Shown here piece by piece: positions 17,610 to 26,859 of a stretch of 64,000 nucleotides of DNA. Position numbers and translations under genes: made by a program. The stretch is from an uncultured Tenacibaculum sp. (GTDB lineage: Bacteria; Bacteroidota; Bacteroidia; Flavobacteriales; Flavobacteriaceae). Numbering within the stretch: position 1 is the stretch's first letter; each line of letters opens with the position of its first letter. Where the stretch lies: the NCBI GenBank assembly GCA_947492185.1, contig CANLMR010000006.1:1-64000 (forward strand). The letters are read 5' to 3'. The notes under the pieces are model-generated. The model worked only from the letters and a program-made list of their open reading frames with translations. It was not told the DNA's origin and ran no database searches.

Positions 17610-19094
17610 TTAAATTCTAGTTATTAAGTTATTTATCTGACTAGAAACCTTCAGTTTAATAATTGCGTACCCATAAATTCCAGTAATTAAAACACTTTTA
17701 AGTAGAATATTTATCATTGGATGTATTGAGAGGTTAAATATTTTAATTTCTGGTATATTAAAATTCCAGAAATAGAAACTAAAAAACATAATTACAACTA
17801 GGAAAAATGCAATCCCAGTTTGTTTGGTTAACGGACTCATCTTTAGTTTTTTGTAGACAAACAATAACTTAATGCTATTAAAAACAAAGACTGTAATTAA
17901 CGTAGCTAACGCTAATCCATCTGTACTCATGTCTATTTTCCTATAGAATAATACATTTAAAAAATAAACTGTAAGCGCAGTACCTATTCCTATTGGAAAT
18001 GTAACTTTATAATATTTAGAATTCGAAATAATAGGCCCGTTATTCCCTAAAAACATATTATACATTTTGGCTATAGAAATTAAAAGAACTGCCAAAACCC
18101 CTTGTTCATAACCTTTAGGCATCAACCTAAACAATTCTGAAATATTACAATTGATCAACAAAAAAAACAACCCACCTATTACTAAAAGGTTTATAGAACT
18201 TTTTTTATACAAGTTATCAACTTCTTTAGGGTTATTTTCATTTAATGATTTAGATGTTAATGGTTGTAAAATTTGTCCTAATGCTCTACTAGGAGCTTCT
18301 ATAAAAGAACCAATAAAAACCGCAACAGTATAATAGGCAGCTGCGCTAAATGCTTCTTTACTTGTAACCATTACTTTATCAATATCTAAAATTAAAGCAC
18401 CTGCACTACCTGCAAAAATTATAAATAACGAATAAGAAAGTATTTGTTTGTAGTTACTCGGTAAACTTAAAGATAACTTAGGAAAATACACTTTAAAAGC
18501 GTAAAGCATCATTATAAGTGTTCTTAAAATATAGAAACCTGTAAGACTAAATATAAAATCTGTTTTAGTGATAATACCAAAAGATACAGACAATAATAAT
18601 ATCATAACTACTGCCCTATTATAAAACTCTTTCAAGAAATTACCTACAACAGTTTTTAAGTGAACTTTTGACCAAGCATAAAACACCTCAAAATAAGCAC
18701 AACAAATAGAAACTATATATATTACAATTGTATAGTTTTCTATACCTTTATTTTCATCTGTAATAAAATTACGTATTATAAACTCTTGAATTTCGCTCCA
18801 TAAAAATCCAACAGGAATTCCTGCAAACAAAGGCAAAACCAATGCTATAGACAAGAATTTATCTTTTTCTTTTTTCTCTTTGTAAGCCGAGAAAAATTTA
18901 ATTATGGTATAATGTACTCCTAATGCCATTAATGGCATTATTAAATTTGAATACGATAGCAATACAGTAACTATACCATAAAAATCATCACCTAAAAATC
19001 CTGGGTAAAAAAATATAGTATTTAACCCTCCAATTAAGAAGCCTAAATAAATTACTATTGTGTTTTTAAATGATTGTTTAAATATTATCCCCAA
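17610..19094 (-). CDS. Polysaccharide flippase (Wzx/MOP-like)
   Basis: 494 residues with about 14 hydrophobic segments spread along the length and short basic loops, as in the MOP/Wzx superfamily. It starts with a basic amphipathic segment (MGIIFKQSFKNTIVIYLGFLIGG) typical of oligosaccharide flippases. It would move lipid-linked glycans across the inner membrane. Last gene of a four-gene glycan cluster; its start is four bases after the upstream glycosyltransferase stop. No Wzy polymerase or chain-length protein is seen nearby, so the product may be a short or modified glycan. Confidence 0.82.
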   Translation of the reverse strand: MGIIFKQSFKNTIVIYLGFLIGGLNTIFFYPGFLGDDFYGIVTVLLSYSNLIMPLMALGVHYTIIKFFSAYKEKKEKDKFLSIALVLPLFAGIPVGFLWSEIQEFIIRNFITDENKGIENYTIVIYIVSICCAYFEVFYAWSKVHLKTVVGNFLKEFYNRAVVMILLLSVSFGIITKTDFIFSLTGFYILRTLIMMLYAFKVYFPKLSLSLPSNYKQILSYSLFIIFAGSAGALILDIDKVMVTSKEAFSAAAYYTVAVFIGSFIEAPSRALGQILQPLTSKSLNENNPKEVDNLYKKSSINLLVIGGLFFLLINCNISELFRLMPKGYEQGVLAVLLISIAKMYNMFLGNNGPIISNSKYYKVTFPIGIGTALTVYFLNVLFYRKIDMSTDGLALATLITVFVFNSIKLLFVYKKLKMSPLTKQTGIAFFLVVIMFFSFYFWNFNIPEIKIFNLSIHPMINILLKSVLITGIYGYAIIKLKVSSQINNLITRI

Positions 19095-19098
19095 TTTC

Positions 19099-20379
19099 TT
19101 AGTTTTTGGCTAACTCTTTAATTATAATTGATAGGTTTTTAGTAAGTTCTCTTCTGTGATATTTCTCTACATTAGAAGCTACTGTGTTTAAATTTCCTAA
19201 TTTATACTTTTTGTATAAGTTTTCGATCTCTTCTTTTAAATCTTTTTCGTTTTTATAATCAAAAGTATTACCCGAGTTAGTCTCATTTAATATTGCAGCT
19301 AAATCTCCATCTTCAGGCCCAATAGCTATAATCGGTCTTTTAGCTTGCATATACTCAAAAACTTTTCCTGTTACAATTTCTTTAGCATTAGGAGTATCAT
19401 TAACTACCAATAATAATACTTGAGATTGTTTTTGATACTTTTTTGCTTCTTGATGAGGAATATAATCTATCTGTTGTACATCCTTAAAATTATATCGTTC
19501 TAATTCTTCTTTAATTATTTTCTCATCCAGTTTGCCTATTAATCTTATTTGAAGATCATTAGCAAACTCATTATTGTATTCACTTAACTCAGACAACACT
19601 TTCCATAGTAACTTTGGGTTTCTTGCTGAATTCATAGATCCTATGTGAGAAATAGAAAACTTAGTATCTAAGACTAGATTAGATTTAATTTCATCTGTAT
19701 CATAACCATTAGTTATTACTTCAATAGATTTAGCTTGATTTGTATATTTATCTTTAGATGACTTACTAACCATAATAACCTTATCTGCATTTTTAAATAC
19801 TTTATCTTCTAAACGAAAATGTTTATTCTTTGCATATTTAGAAAGAGGTAATAAATGAAAATAGTCAATGCCAGTCCAAGGGTCTCTAAAATCCGCAATC
19901 CAATTAATTTTTAATTGCTTTTTTAAATGATATCCTATCATGTGCAAACTATGAGGTGGTCCTGTAGTAATAATTGCATCTATTGAATTCTCAGATAAAT
20001 ATTTTTTTAATTTCTTCACTGATGGTTTTATCCAAAACATACGAGCATCAGGAATAAAATAATTTGCTCTTATGTATACTACTACTTTAGATAAAAAAGA
20101 AGGATTTTCATCTAAAAAACCTGCACTCTTCTGCACTTTTCCTTTTTTAAATCTAGCAAGTAAATTATTTGGTTCAAATATTGGACATTTGATTACCTCT
20201 ACATCATTAGGGATATCTTTTTCTAAACTAGGATCTGTTATTGGGTAATTAGCATTTTCAGCAGTAAAAATTACTGGCTCTATATCAAAATCTCTAAGGT
20301 ACTTAGTAAATTTAAGCCAACGCTGAACCCCAGCACCCCCTGCTGGAGGCCAATAATATGTAATGATTAAAACTTTCAA
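19099..20379 (-). CDS. Glycosyltransferase family 4
   Basis: 426 residues, GT-B fold. The N-terminal YYWPPAGGAGVQRW (8-21) is a Gly-rich acceptor loop. The C-terminal donor half has EYMQAKRPIIAIGPEDGDLAAIL in the position of the GT4 EX7E nucleotide-sugar motif. Probably adds a sugar to a lipid-linked glycan; donor unknown. Overlaps the upstream GT gene by four bases (ATGA), so translation is coupled. Confidence 0.85.
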   Translation of the reverse strand: MKVLIITYYWPPAGGAGVQRWLKFTKYLRDFDIEPVIFTAENANYPITDPSLEKDIPNDVEVIKCPIFEPNNLLARFKKGKVQKSAGFLDENPSFLSKVVVYIRANYFIPDARMFWIKPSVKKLKKYLSENSIDAIITTGPPHSLHMIGYHLKKQLKINWIADFRDPWTGIDYFHLLPLSKYAKNKHFRLEDKVFKNADKVIMVSKSSKDKYTNQAKSIEVITNGYDTDEIKSNLVLDTKFSISHIGSMNSARNPKLLWKVLSELSEYNNEFANDLQIRLIGKLDEKIIKEELERYNFKDVQQIDYIPHQEAKKYQKQSQVLLLVVNDTPNAKEIVTGKVFEYMQAKRPIIAIGPEDGDLAAILNETNSGNTFDYKNEKDLKEEIENLYKKYKLGNLNTVASNVEKYHRRELTKNLSIIIKELAKN

Positions 20380-21560
20380 TTAACGTTTTTATATAATGCT
20401 AATAACTCTTTAGATGTGATGTCCCAAGTGTAACGGTTTCTGACAAAATTTCTTCCATTACTCCCCAACTCTTCTCTTAATTCAAAGTTATTATACAAGG
20501 TTAGCAATTTACTAGAAAAATCATCAATATCTCTATCTTTATGTACTAATCCTGAATTTACTTTTTCTATCATTTCTTTTTGAGCTGTAGCATTACTCAC
20601 TAATAATGGCTTTCCTAAACTCATATATTGAAATATCTTATTGGCATAGGCTACATCATGTTGTTTACTTCTATGTAATGGAGATAAACAAACATCACTA
20701 GCTATTATATAAGACGGAAATTTTTTAACATTTTTCCATCCTTCAAAATCAACATAATCTTCAATATTTAATTCTCTAACTTTATTTTTTAACAAATAAT
20801 CTGTAGTACTAGAACCTACTATAACCAGTTTTATGTTTGGTATTTTTTCTTTTAGCTTTGGAATACTACTTATAGTAGTTAACAAACCTCTTCTTGTATG
20901 CGTATCCCCTAAATAAAGAAGGGTGAAATTATCGGTGTATTTACTTATTAATTCCTCATCAAATTCTGCTTCTAAATAAAAAGATTTACTAATTGTATTA
21001 GAAACCAATATTACTTTTTCGGAATTATTTGTTCTTTCTTTTAACTGTTCAACCAATTGAGGAGATACACTTATTATATTAGTTGCTTCTTGTATAAATT
21101 CATCTTCTTTTTTCTTCCATTTTTTTGGAGAGATAATATATTTTCCGGGAAACTTTTGAAGGTGAGGATAAAACTTCATATTATCTGGTATATTATCATG
21201 TATATCCAACACAACGGGTAGATTAAAACTTTTATTTGCCCAAAAAACTGCCTCAGCAATTCTTATATCATGACAATGAATAATCTCAATCTTATTTTCT
21301 TTTAAAAAATTTTTAATTCTCTTTTTCATCAAAATAGAGTAAAAAGGAACTGTATATGTAAGCGCAGAAAGTTTATATTCTATCTTATTACTAAGATATC
21401 GTCTAATTTTGATTGCATTAATTTCTTCATTCCTTTTTTGATTATTATAACTTAAACAAAAAAGAAATACTTCATGTCCATCTCTAATTAACTCAATAGC
21501 TTCATTTTCTACCCTAGGATCAGGAGGAAAAACATTATCAAGTATCATCCCTATTCTCAT
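20376..21560 (-). CDS. Glycosyltransferase family 4
   Basis: 394 residues, GT-B fold. N-terminal MILDNVFPPDPRVENEA is a classic GT4 start. CHDIRIAEAV follows mid N-domain. The C-terminal donor-binding motif lies in KIFQYMSLGKPLLVSNATAQKEMIEKVNSGLV. A YTWDITSKELL tail is typical. Overlaps both neighbours by four bases, giving a tight operon with the methyltransferase and the second glycosyltransferase. Sugar specificity unknown. Confidence 0.87.
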   Translation of the reverse strand: MRIGMILDNVFPPDPRVENEAIELIRDGHEVFLFCLSYNNQKRNEEINAIKIRRYLSNKIEYKLSALTYTVPFYSILMKKRIKNFLKENKIEIIHCHDIRIAEAVFWANKSFNLPVVLDIHDNIPDNMKFYPHLQKFPGKYIISPKKWKKKEDEFIQEATNIISVSPQLVEQLKERTNNSEKVILVSNTISKSFYLEAEFDEELISKYTDNFTLLYLGDTHTRRGLLTTISSIPKLKEKIPNIKLVIVGSSTTDYLLKNKVRELNIEDYVDFEGWKNVKKFPSYIIASDVCLSPLHRSKQHDVAYANKIFQYMSLGKPLLVSNATAQKEMIEKVNSGLVHKDRDIDDFSSKLLTLYNNFELREELGSNGRNFVRNRYTWDITSKELLALYKNVN

Positions 21561-22090
21561 AGGCTCTTCTTTTCAGCAGAAACAGCATAATATCTTGGAG
21601 TAAACCTTCTTAATATTGGTCTAAATCCTAATTTATTAACAGGACTAATCCATTTACTTTTCTCTTTGATTTCCCACCCGGATTTTTCTAATAACCAATC
21701 AAACTGCCAATCTTCAAACTCATGATAGTGTCTATCCCACATATCTGTTTTACTCCTGTAAGCAGATGCAAACCATAATTTCAAAGGAACTGTGGTAATT
21801 AGTTTATCACAATCTATTTCTCTTAAAATATTAAAAGGTGAAATTAAATGTTCAAACACTTCAAATGAAGTTACAGCATCTACCTTAAAATTTTTAACTA
21901 CCTCTGGCATAAAATCAAAATCCTCACCATTAGTATTAAAAACTGTATATCCATGACTTTCCATAATCTCACTAAAATCATTTCTAACTCCTAGATCTAA
22001 TATAGTAGCGGGTGCAGGTAAACTTTTCTTTAAGAATTCAATTGTTTTATTATATCGGTACACTTTATGTGCAGGAAGTTTTTTTTGCAT
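21557..22090 (-). CDS. Class I SAM-dependent methyltransferase
   Basis: 177 residues. Motif I is TILDLGVRNDF (about 34-44), an atypical form of the Gly-rich loop with only one Gly retained. Motif III/IV is VDAVTSFEVFEHL, followed by ITTVPL. The WQFDWLLEKSGWEI segment fits the Methyltransf_11/23 C-terminal region. First gene of the glycan operon, so a sugar or lipid-carrier intermediate is a plausible substrate (inference). A -7 box lies just upstream. Confidence 0.75.
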   Translation of the reverse strand: MQKKLPAHKVYRYNKTIEFLKKSLPAPATILDLGVRNDFSEIMESHGYTVFNTNGEDFDFMPEVVKNFKVDAVTSFEVFEHLISPFNILREIDCDKLITTVPLKLWFASAYRSKTDMWDRHYHEFEDWQFDWLLEKSGWEIKEKSKWISPVNKLGFRPILRRFTPRYYAVSAEKKSL

Positions 22091-22111
22091 TTACTTGTAG
22101 TTATAGTATAA

Positions 22112-22119
22112 CAAATCTA
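22112..22119 (-). promoter_or_regulatory. -7 box (TAGATTTG) of the glycan operon
   Basis: The minus strand reads TAGATTTG about 22 nt before ATG 22090. A TTG lies 25 bases further upstream, slightly beyond the usual range. Confidence 0.5.
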
Positions 22120-22161
22120 TACATTCAGACACTAAATTTCCACACAATTTTGTATAAAATT

Positions 22162-22190
22162 AAAAAAGGAACATAAAATGTTCCTTTTTT
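22162..22190. terminator. Perfect intrinsic terminator between two divergent genes
   Basis: 13-bp arms, AAAAAAGGAACAT and its complement, around a three-base loop. T runs follow on both strands. No annotated gene reads into it from either side. Confidence 0.8.
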
Positions 22191-22247
22191 ATATAGAAGT
22201 TCTTTATCAATGCGCTTTCCCTCCCTGAGTTATACGTATTTTTCAGT
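22162..22247 (-). ncRNA. Candidate small RNA upstream of the glycan operon
   Basis: The minus strand has a TAGATTTG box at 22261-22254. About 85 nt further on is the perfect terminator at 22190-22162. The RNA between would carry an unpaired G-rich stretch (CUCAGGGAGGGAAAGCG) and no sensible reading frame. The operon's own -7 box lies beyond the terminator, so this would be an independent transcript. No -33 box and no homologue recognised. Confidence 0.4.
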
Positions 22248-22368
22248 TATAAACAAATCTACTCTTTAATGGTTTCTATAAAAAATTTTATATTGCACTT
22301 TTTATAAAATGCACATACAATTAACGGCATTTTAACAACCAGATAAACTAAAATTAAATCCTCTAAAA

Positions 22369-24057
22369 TTGAAATTAAAGTTTTTTACTTTATTATTCAT
22401 TGTTACTAACTTGTGTTTCAGTCAAACTGAAAACAATCTTCATAACAAGATTGAAAAATTTAAAGACACCAATTTAGACAGCCTTCTTTTTTATGCTAAG
22501 AAAGGAAAATATTCCAATTCTGTATGCGAACAATTGGTTGGAGAAAATGCTGAAGCATATTATTATTATAGATTTGAAAATTATGAAAAAGTAATTTCAT
22601 TAATTGAAAAGATCTTAACTAAGTATGATTCTTTATCTGAAAAAGAACAAAATGATCTATGTGCTATACAAATAAAAGTAAGCACTTATAATAGATTGTT
22701 TTGGACATATAAAAACTTAGAACAATATGAAGCTGCTTATCAACAACTCATAAAATCTTCTGATTTCATAAGCACTCTTACTAATGAAAATTTTGACAGT
22801 TTTAATTCTTTAATAAACATAGAAATATCAAAAGCTCTAATAAAAAAGGAATTAAAATTAGAAGATGATGCAAAGCAAATTTTAAAAAATTTAATTTTAA
22901 AAATAAATTTAAAACAGAAAACAAATAAAGATAGTGCTCAATATAATAGATTAGTGAAAATAAAAGCCAACACTTATAATTTATTAGGAAAAACATACAT
23001 GGGGATAAACAAAAGAACAAACAAAAAAGATTTGTTAGATTCTGCCTCTCTTTATTTTAATAAAGCTTATGAAAATGCTAAATCTTTCATTCCTCCTCAT
23101 CCTGACTCTGACTTAATGTATGCATTTAGAAGAACAGAAGTGTTGATAGCTAAAAAAGATTTTAATAGAGCTTTGAGCTTAATAAACAACTACTCTAAAG
23201 TTAATAATGGTATAGATATTAATCAATATAAATATTTAAATAAAGCAATTTGTTTTCATAATCTTAACAAAACAGATTCAGCTATTTATTTTTCAAATAA
23301 ACTTTTAACCGACTATTCTCTTAAAAAGAGTTATTTAATTTCTGTTTATGATATTTTATCCAACCAGTATTTAAATACAAATCAATTAGATAGTGCTTAT
23401 AAATATTCTAAATTAACTTTAAACGAGTTCAACTTAGCAAGAGAAAACAAACAGAAAACTTATCAATTATTATACGATAATGATATTGAAAAAATTACCC
23501 ATCTCAATAACACAATTTTAAAAAAAGAAAAAAAGAAAAACATAAAAACTATTTTCTTTTACACCTTAACTCTTTTAATAATTTCATCTTTATTTTTAAT
23601 TAAAAGAAAGAAATATAAAAAAGAAATTTCACAAAAAACCGACGAGCTTAAATTAAACGAAACAATAGAAGAAAAAGAAAAAACTCAAAAAGTAAATTAT
23701 AATATTGAGGAAGCACTAGAAAAGAAAATTATTGAAAAAATTAAAGCAATCGATACTAACCATGATTACTTAAAACATGATTTCTCAATCAACTCTATAG
23801 CCGAAAATTTACAAACTAATTCGACATATATCTCCTTTGTGTTCAACCAACAACATGAAGTAACATTTAAGCAATATTACACCAAAAAGAAAATTGAATA
23901 TGCTGTAAAACTTCTAAATAGTAGTAATATTTATAGACGATTTTCTATCGAGGGGCTAGCAAAAGAAGTTGGATATACAAATGCTTCTGCTTTTACCAGG
24001 GCTTTTAAAAAACAAATGGGAGTTACTCCATCAGCTTACATTAAAGACTTAAGTTAA
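22369..24057 (+). CDS. TPR-containing membrane-anchored AraC-type regulator
   Basis: 562 residues from TTG 22369; no early ATG would keep the signal peptide (LKFFTLLFIVTNLCFSQ). Residues 25-370 are helical and TPR-like. One transmembrane helix at about 394-408 (IFFYTLTLLIISSLFLI) is followed by a Lys-rich coiled linker. The C-terminal AraC domain (about 460-560) ends with the second helix-turn-helix FSIEGLAKEVGYTNASAFTRAFKKQMGVTPSAY. This is a one-component sensor type common in Bacteroidota: periplasmic TPR sensor, cytoplasmic DNA-binding domain. Ligand and targets unknown. Its 3' end overlaps the convergent yfhO gene by 17 bases. Confidence 0.85.
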   Translation: MKLKFFTLLFIVTNLCFSQTENNLHNKIEKFKDTNLDSLLFYAKKGKYSNSVCEQLVGENAEAYYYYRFENYEKVISLIEKILTKYDSLSEKEQNDLCAIQIKVSTYNRLFWTYKNLEQYEAAYQQLIKSSDFISTLTNENFDSFNSLINIEISKALIKKELKLEDDAKQILKNLILKINLKQKTNKDSAQYNRLVKIKANTYNLLGKTYMGINKRTNKKDLLDSASLYFNKAYENAKSFIPPHPDSDLMYAFRRTEVLIAKKDFNRALSLINNYSKVNNGIDINQYKYLNKAICFHNLNKTDSAIYFSNKLLTDYSLKKSYLISVYDILSNQYLNTNQLDSAYKYSKLTLNEFNLARENKQKTYQLLYDNDIEKITHLNNTILKKEKKKNIKTIFFYTLTLLIISSLFLIKRKKYKKEISQKTDELKLNETIEEKEKTQKVNYNIEEALEKKIIEKIKAIDTNHDYLKHDFSINSIAENLQTNSTYISFVFNQQHEVTFKQYYTKKKIEYAVKLLNSSNIYRRFSIEGLAKEVGYTNASAFTRAFKKQMGVTPSAYIKDLS

Positions 24058-26446
24058 TATTTTTTCTTACAAAAAAGAAAAAAGCTACTGGTAATAAAAA
24101 CATTAAGACAAAGCATATTAAAGATATAACACTACCTTTATTAATAACAGTAGGTTCAAACTTAAATTCAATCGTATGTTTACCCGCTTCTAAAGGCATT
24201 CCTCTTAAAACATAATTTACCTGATAATGTGGTGTTAATTTTCCATCTATATACGCATTCCACCCATTTTTATAATAAATCTCTGAAAAAACAGCAAATT
24301 GTCCTTTTGTTGAATTACTATTATAAACTAAATAGTTAGTACCATTCTTTTTAAGAGTAATAGTAGCTAAAGAATCCTTTTCATAATTCATCACCTCTCC
24401 TTTAAACAAATCTTTTCTTACTACAGCTTCTTTTTTAGTTTTAATACTATCCAATGCTATAATTTCTTCATTAGCTGAATTTACACCCAAAAGTTTATTT
24501 ACAAACCATGCATTTCCATTAGCTTCTTTATTTTCTTGAACTTGAGAATCACTTACAATAAAATACTTGGTATTTAGCATGTTTAAAATCTCCAAATTAT
24601 TTTTAGCTATTTGATATTCAAAAAGTTCATTATATCGCATCATTTTAGCTGCATGGTAACCACCAATAGAGTTATGAAAATAAGAAGTACGACCTTCATT
24701 CATTGGGTTTACTGAAAAATTAGCTACCCTATAATTAGATTTGTCTTGTAAAATTTGTAAATCTGCTTTATTCGCTGTAAAAGGTTTTTGTACTTTTCTT
24801 GCAGAAGTAAAATCTTCTTTATTCACATATTTAGAATCAACTGATATTAAATCGAATAATATCAACACTGCTAACGCTACAATCGTATAATCTCTTTTTA
24901 TTTTTTTAGATATAAACAACCATAAAGCAACAGCTGCTAATAATATCAGTAACATAGATCTTAAACTATCATAAAATAACATTGACTTTCTGTCGGAAAT
25001 TAATGCATCAATTAAACCAGGTAATTGTTCATACTGACCATCTCTTATCCCAGTAAAACTTGAAGACATATATGCCAATAAAAAACCTAAAACTACTAAA
25101 CCTCCAGAAAAAGTTATTGCTTTTTTCAATCCATTAACTTTTTCTTCTACTCCAATTTTATCTGATAAAAATTCTTTTAATCCTAGAAATCCTAAAACTG
25201 GAATACATAATTCTGCTATTACTTGAATTGAAGAAACAGCTCTAAATTTATTATATAAAGGAAAATAATCTATAAACAGATTAGTTAGGAATGAAAAGTT
25301 TCTACCCCAACTCATTATAATAGAAAAAATAGTCGCAGAAATTAACCAATACTTTAAACGTCCTTCAACAAAAAATATTCCTAGAAAAAATAAAAATATT
25401 ACAATTGCTCCAATATAAGCAGGTGCCTCAACAATAGGTTGATCTCCCCAATATGTTAAAACTTGATTTGAATATTCTTTAGCAACTTGACTTCCCGATT
25501 TACTTTCTATTTCTTTATAAAAATTAGAACTTTCGCTTAATTTCTCTACTGTTCCACCTCCCATATAACGAGGCACTAGTAAATTAAATGTTTCTAAAAC
25601 ACCATAACTATATTCTGTTATATAACTCTTATCTAAACCATTAGTTTTTTCTTTAGGTGTTCCATCAGGATTTATTGTTAACTCAGATTTTCCACGAGTA
25701 CTATAATTAGCATACTCTTTTGTAGCCATTAATCTAGAAGCATTCGCTCCTAAACCTAAAATAAAAGCTAATAGAATAATACCTACTTTTAAAATAAAAG
25801 TAGAAATCTTCTTATTCTTTAAAGCTTCAATTAATTCTACTATTCCTAAAATTAGTAAACAAAAACCTAAATAATAAGTCATTTGTATATGATTAGTCGC
25901 TATTTCTAGTGCCATTCCTAATGATGCCAAAATAAAACCAATCAAATATTTCTTTTGAAAAACATACAAAACTCCAGCAATCACAACAGGCATATAAGCA
26001 ATAGCATGTGCTTTAGCATTATGACCAGCTCCAAAAATTATGATTAAGTATGTAGAAAAACCAAAGGATAAACTTCCTAATATTGCTAATTTCCAATCTA
26101 CTTTTAACGCGTTTAATAAAACAAAAAAACCTAAAAAGTACAGAAATAAATAATCAGCAGGTCTAGGTAAAAACCGAAGTAAACTATCTATTTTCTTCAT
26201 AAAATCATTCGGGAAATAAGTACTAACTTGGTAGGCAGGCATTCCACTAAATGCATTACCTAGCCAATATGGTTCTTCTCCGTTTTCTTTTCTATAGTCT
26301 ACTATCTCTTTAGACATTCCTCTAAATTGAGTAATATCACTTTGTTTAATCTGTTTTCCAGAAAGAACAGGATTAAAATATAATAATGACGCAACAATAA
26401 ATACAATTATTGCACCTATGTAAGGTAAAAACTTGTTGATTTTCAT
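24041..26446 (-). CDS. YfhO-family multi-spanning membrane protein
   Basis: 801 residues. N-terminal helix 10-28, a periplasmic loop with DITQFRGMSKEIVDYR and GNAFSGMPAYQ, then about a dozen further hydrophobic segments to residue 530. A large extracytoplasmic beta-rich domain follows (550-770), with a last helix and a basic end. This matches YfhO/GT-C type proteins, which in Gram-positives glycosylate lipoteichoic acid and in Bacteroidota are thought to act on surface glycans or lipids. Activity unproven here. The DUF4834 gene is two bases upstream. Confidence 0.85.
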   Translation of the reverse strand: MKINKFLPYIGAIIVFIVASLLYFNPVLSGKQIKQSDITQFRGMSKEIVDYRKENGEEPYWLGNAFSGMPAYQVSTYFPNDFMKKIDSLLRFLPRPADYLFLYFLGFFVLLNALKVDWKLAILGSLSFGFSTYLIIIFGAGHNAKAHAIAYMPVVIAGVLYVFQKKYLIGFILASLGMALEIATNHIQMTYYLGFCLLILGIVELIEALKNKKISTFILKVGIILLAFILGLGANASRLMATKEYANYSTRGKSELTINPDGTPKEKTNGLDKSYITEYSYGVLETFNLLVPRYMGGGTVEKLSESSNFYKEIESKSGSQVAKEYSNQVLTYWGDQPIVEAPAYIGAIVIFLFFLGIFFVEGRLKYWLISATIFSIIMSWGRNFSFLTNLFIDYFPLYNKFRAVSSIQVIAELCIPVLGFLGLKEFLSDKIGVEEKVNGLKKAITFSGGLVVLGFLLAYMSSSFTGIRDGQYEQLPGLIDALISDRKSMLFYDSLRSMLLILLAAVALWLFISKKIKRDYTIVALAVLILFDLISVDSKYVNKEDFTSARKVQKPFTANKADLQILQDKSNYRVANFSVNPMNEGRTSYFHNSIGGYHAAKMMRYNELFEYQIAKNNLEILNMLNTKYFIVSDSQVQENKEANGNAWFVNKLLGVNSANEEIIALDSIKTKKEAVVRKDLFKGEVMNYEKDSLATITLKKNGTNYLVYNSNSTKGQFAVFSEIYYKNGWNAYIDGKLTPHYQVNYVLRGMPLEAGKHTIEFKFEPTVINKGSVISLICFVLMFLLPVAFFFFVRKNINLSL

Positions 26447-26448
26447 AG

Positions 26449-26730
26449 TTAGTCTATTTCTTCAAAATCAATATACTCTCCTACTGACTTATCACTCTCT
26501 TTTGATTGATTTGGGGTTTTATCTATAGTAGTTTCACCTACTTTAACATTTTCTTTTTTTTGAGTAGCTCCGTATTGTTTTTGAGCTTTTTCTTGCATCT
26601 TTTGCATCGCTTTTTTCATTAAATAAGGTGCAAAAAGTTTTGCTAAAAATTTTAGTGTATAATACACTAAAAGAATGATTAATATTGTTCTTAAAAAGTT
26701 CATAGGTCCAGCTTGATGTATCTCTGTCAT
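26449..26730 (-). CDS. DUF4834 small membrane protein
   Basis: 93 residues. One transmembrane helix (about 13-34, FLRTILIILLVYYTLKFLAKLF), a basic amphipathic helix, then a hydrophilic Lys/Glu-rich tail ending EYIDFEEID. An internal ATG at 26703 is possible, but the upstream start fits family members that carry a short leader before the FLRT motif. Function unknown. Constant neighbour of yfhO in Flavobacteriia. Confidence 0.75.
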   Translation of the reverse strand: MTEIHQAGPMNFLRTILIILLVYYTLKFLAKLFAPYLMKKAMQKMQEKAQKQYGATQKKENVKVGETTIDKTPNQSKESDKSVGEYIDFEEID

Positions 26731-26824
26731 ACTATTATTGCTAAAAAAGCTATCAAAAATAACAATTTGAACTAAAACCTTACGTTAATAATCCTGTAAA
26801 CTTATTAGATTGATAATTTTACTG

Positions 26825-26832
26825 TATGTTTG
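26825..26832 (+). promoter_or_regulatory. -7 box (TATGTTTG) of the outer-membrane protein gene
   Basis: TATGTTTG with a TTG 12 bases upstream, tighter than usual. Predicts a transcript start near 26839, favouring ATG 26860 as the start codon. Confidence 0.5.
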
Positions 26833-26859
26833 TAATACGTGTAAATGTTTGCGTTGAAT

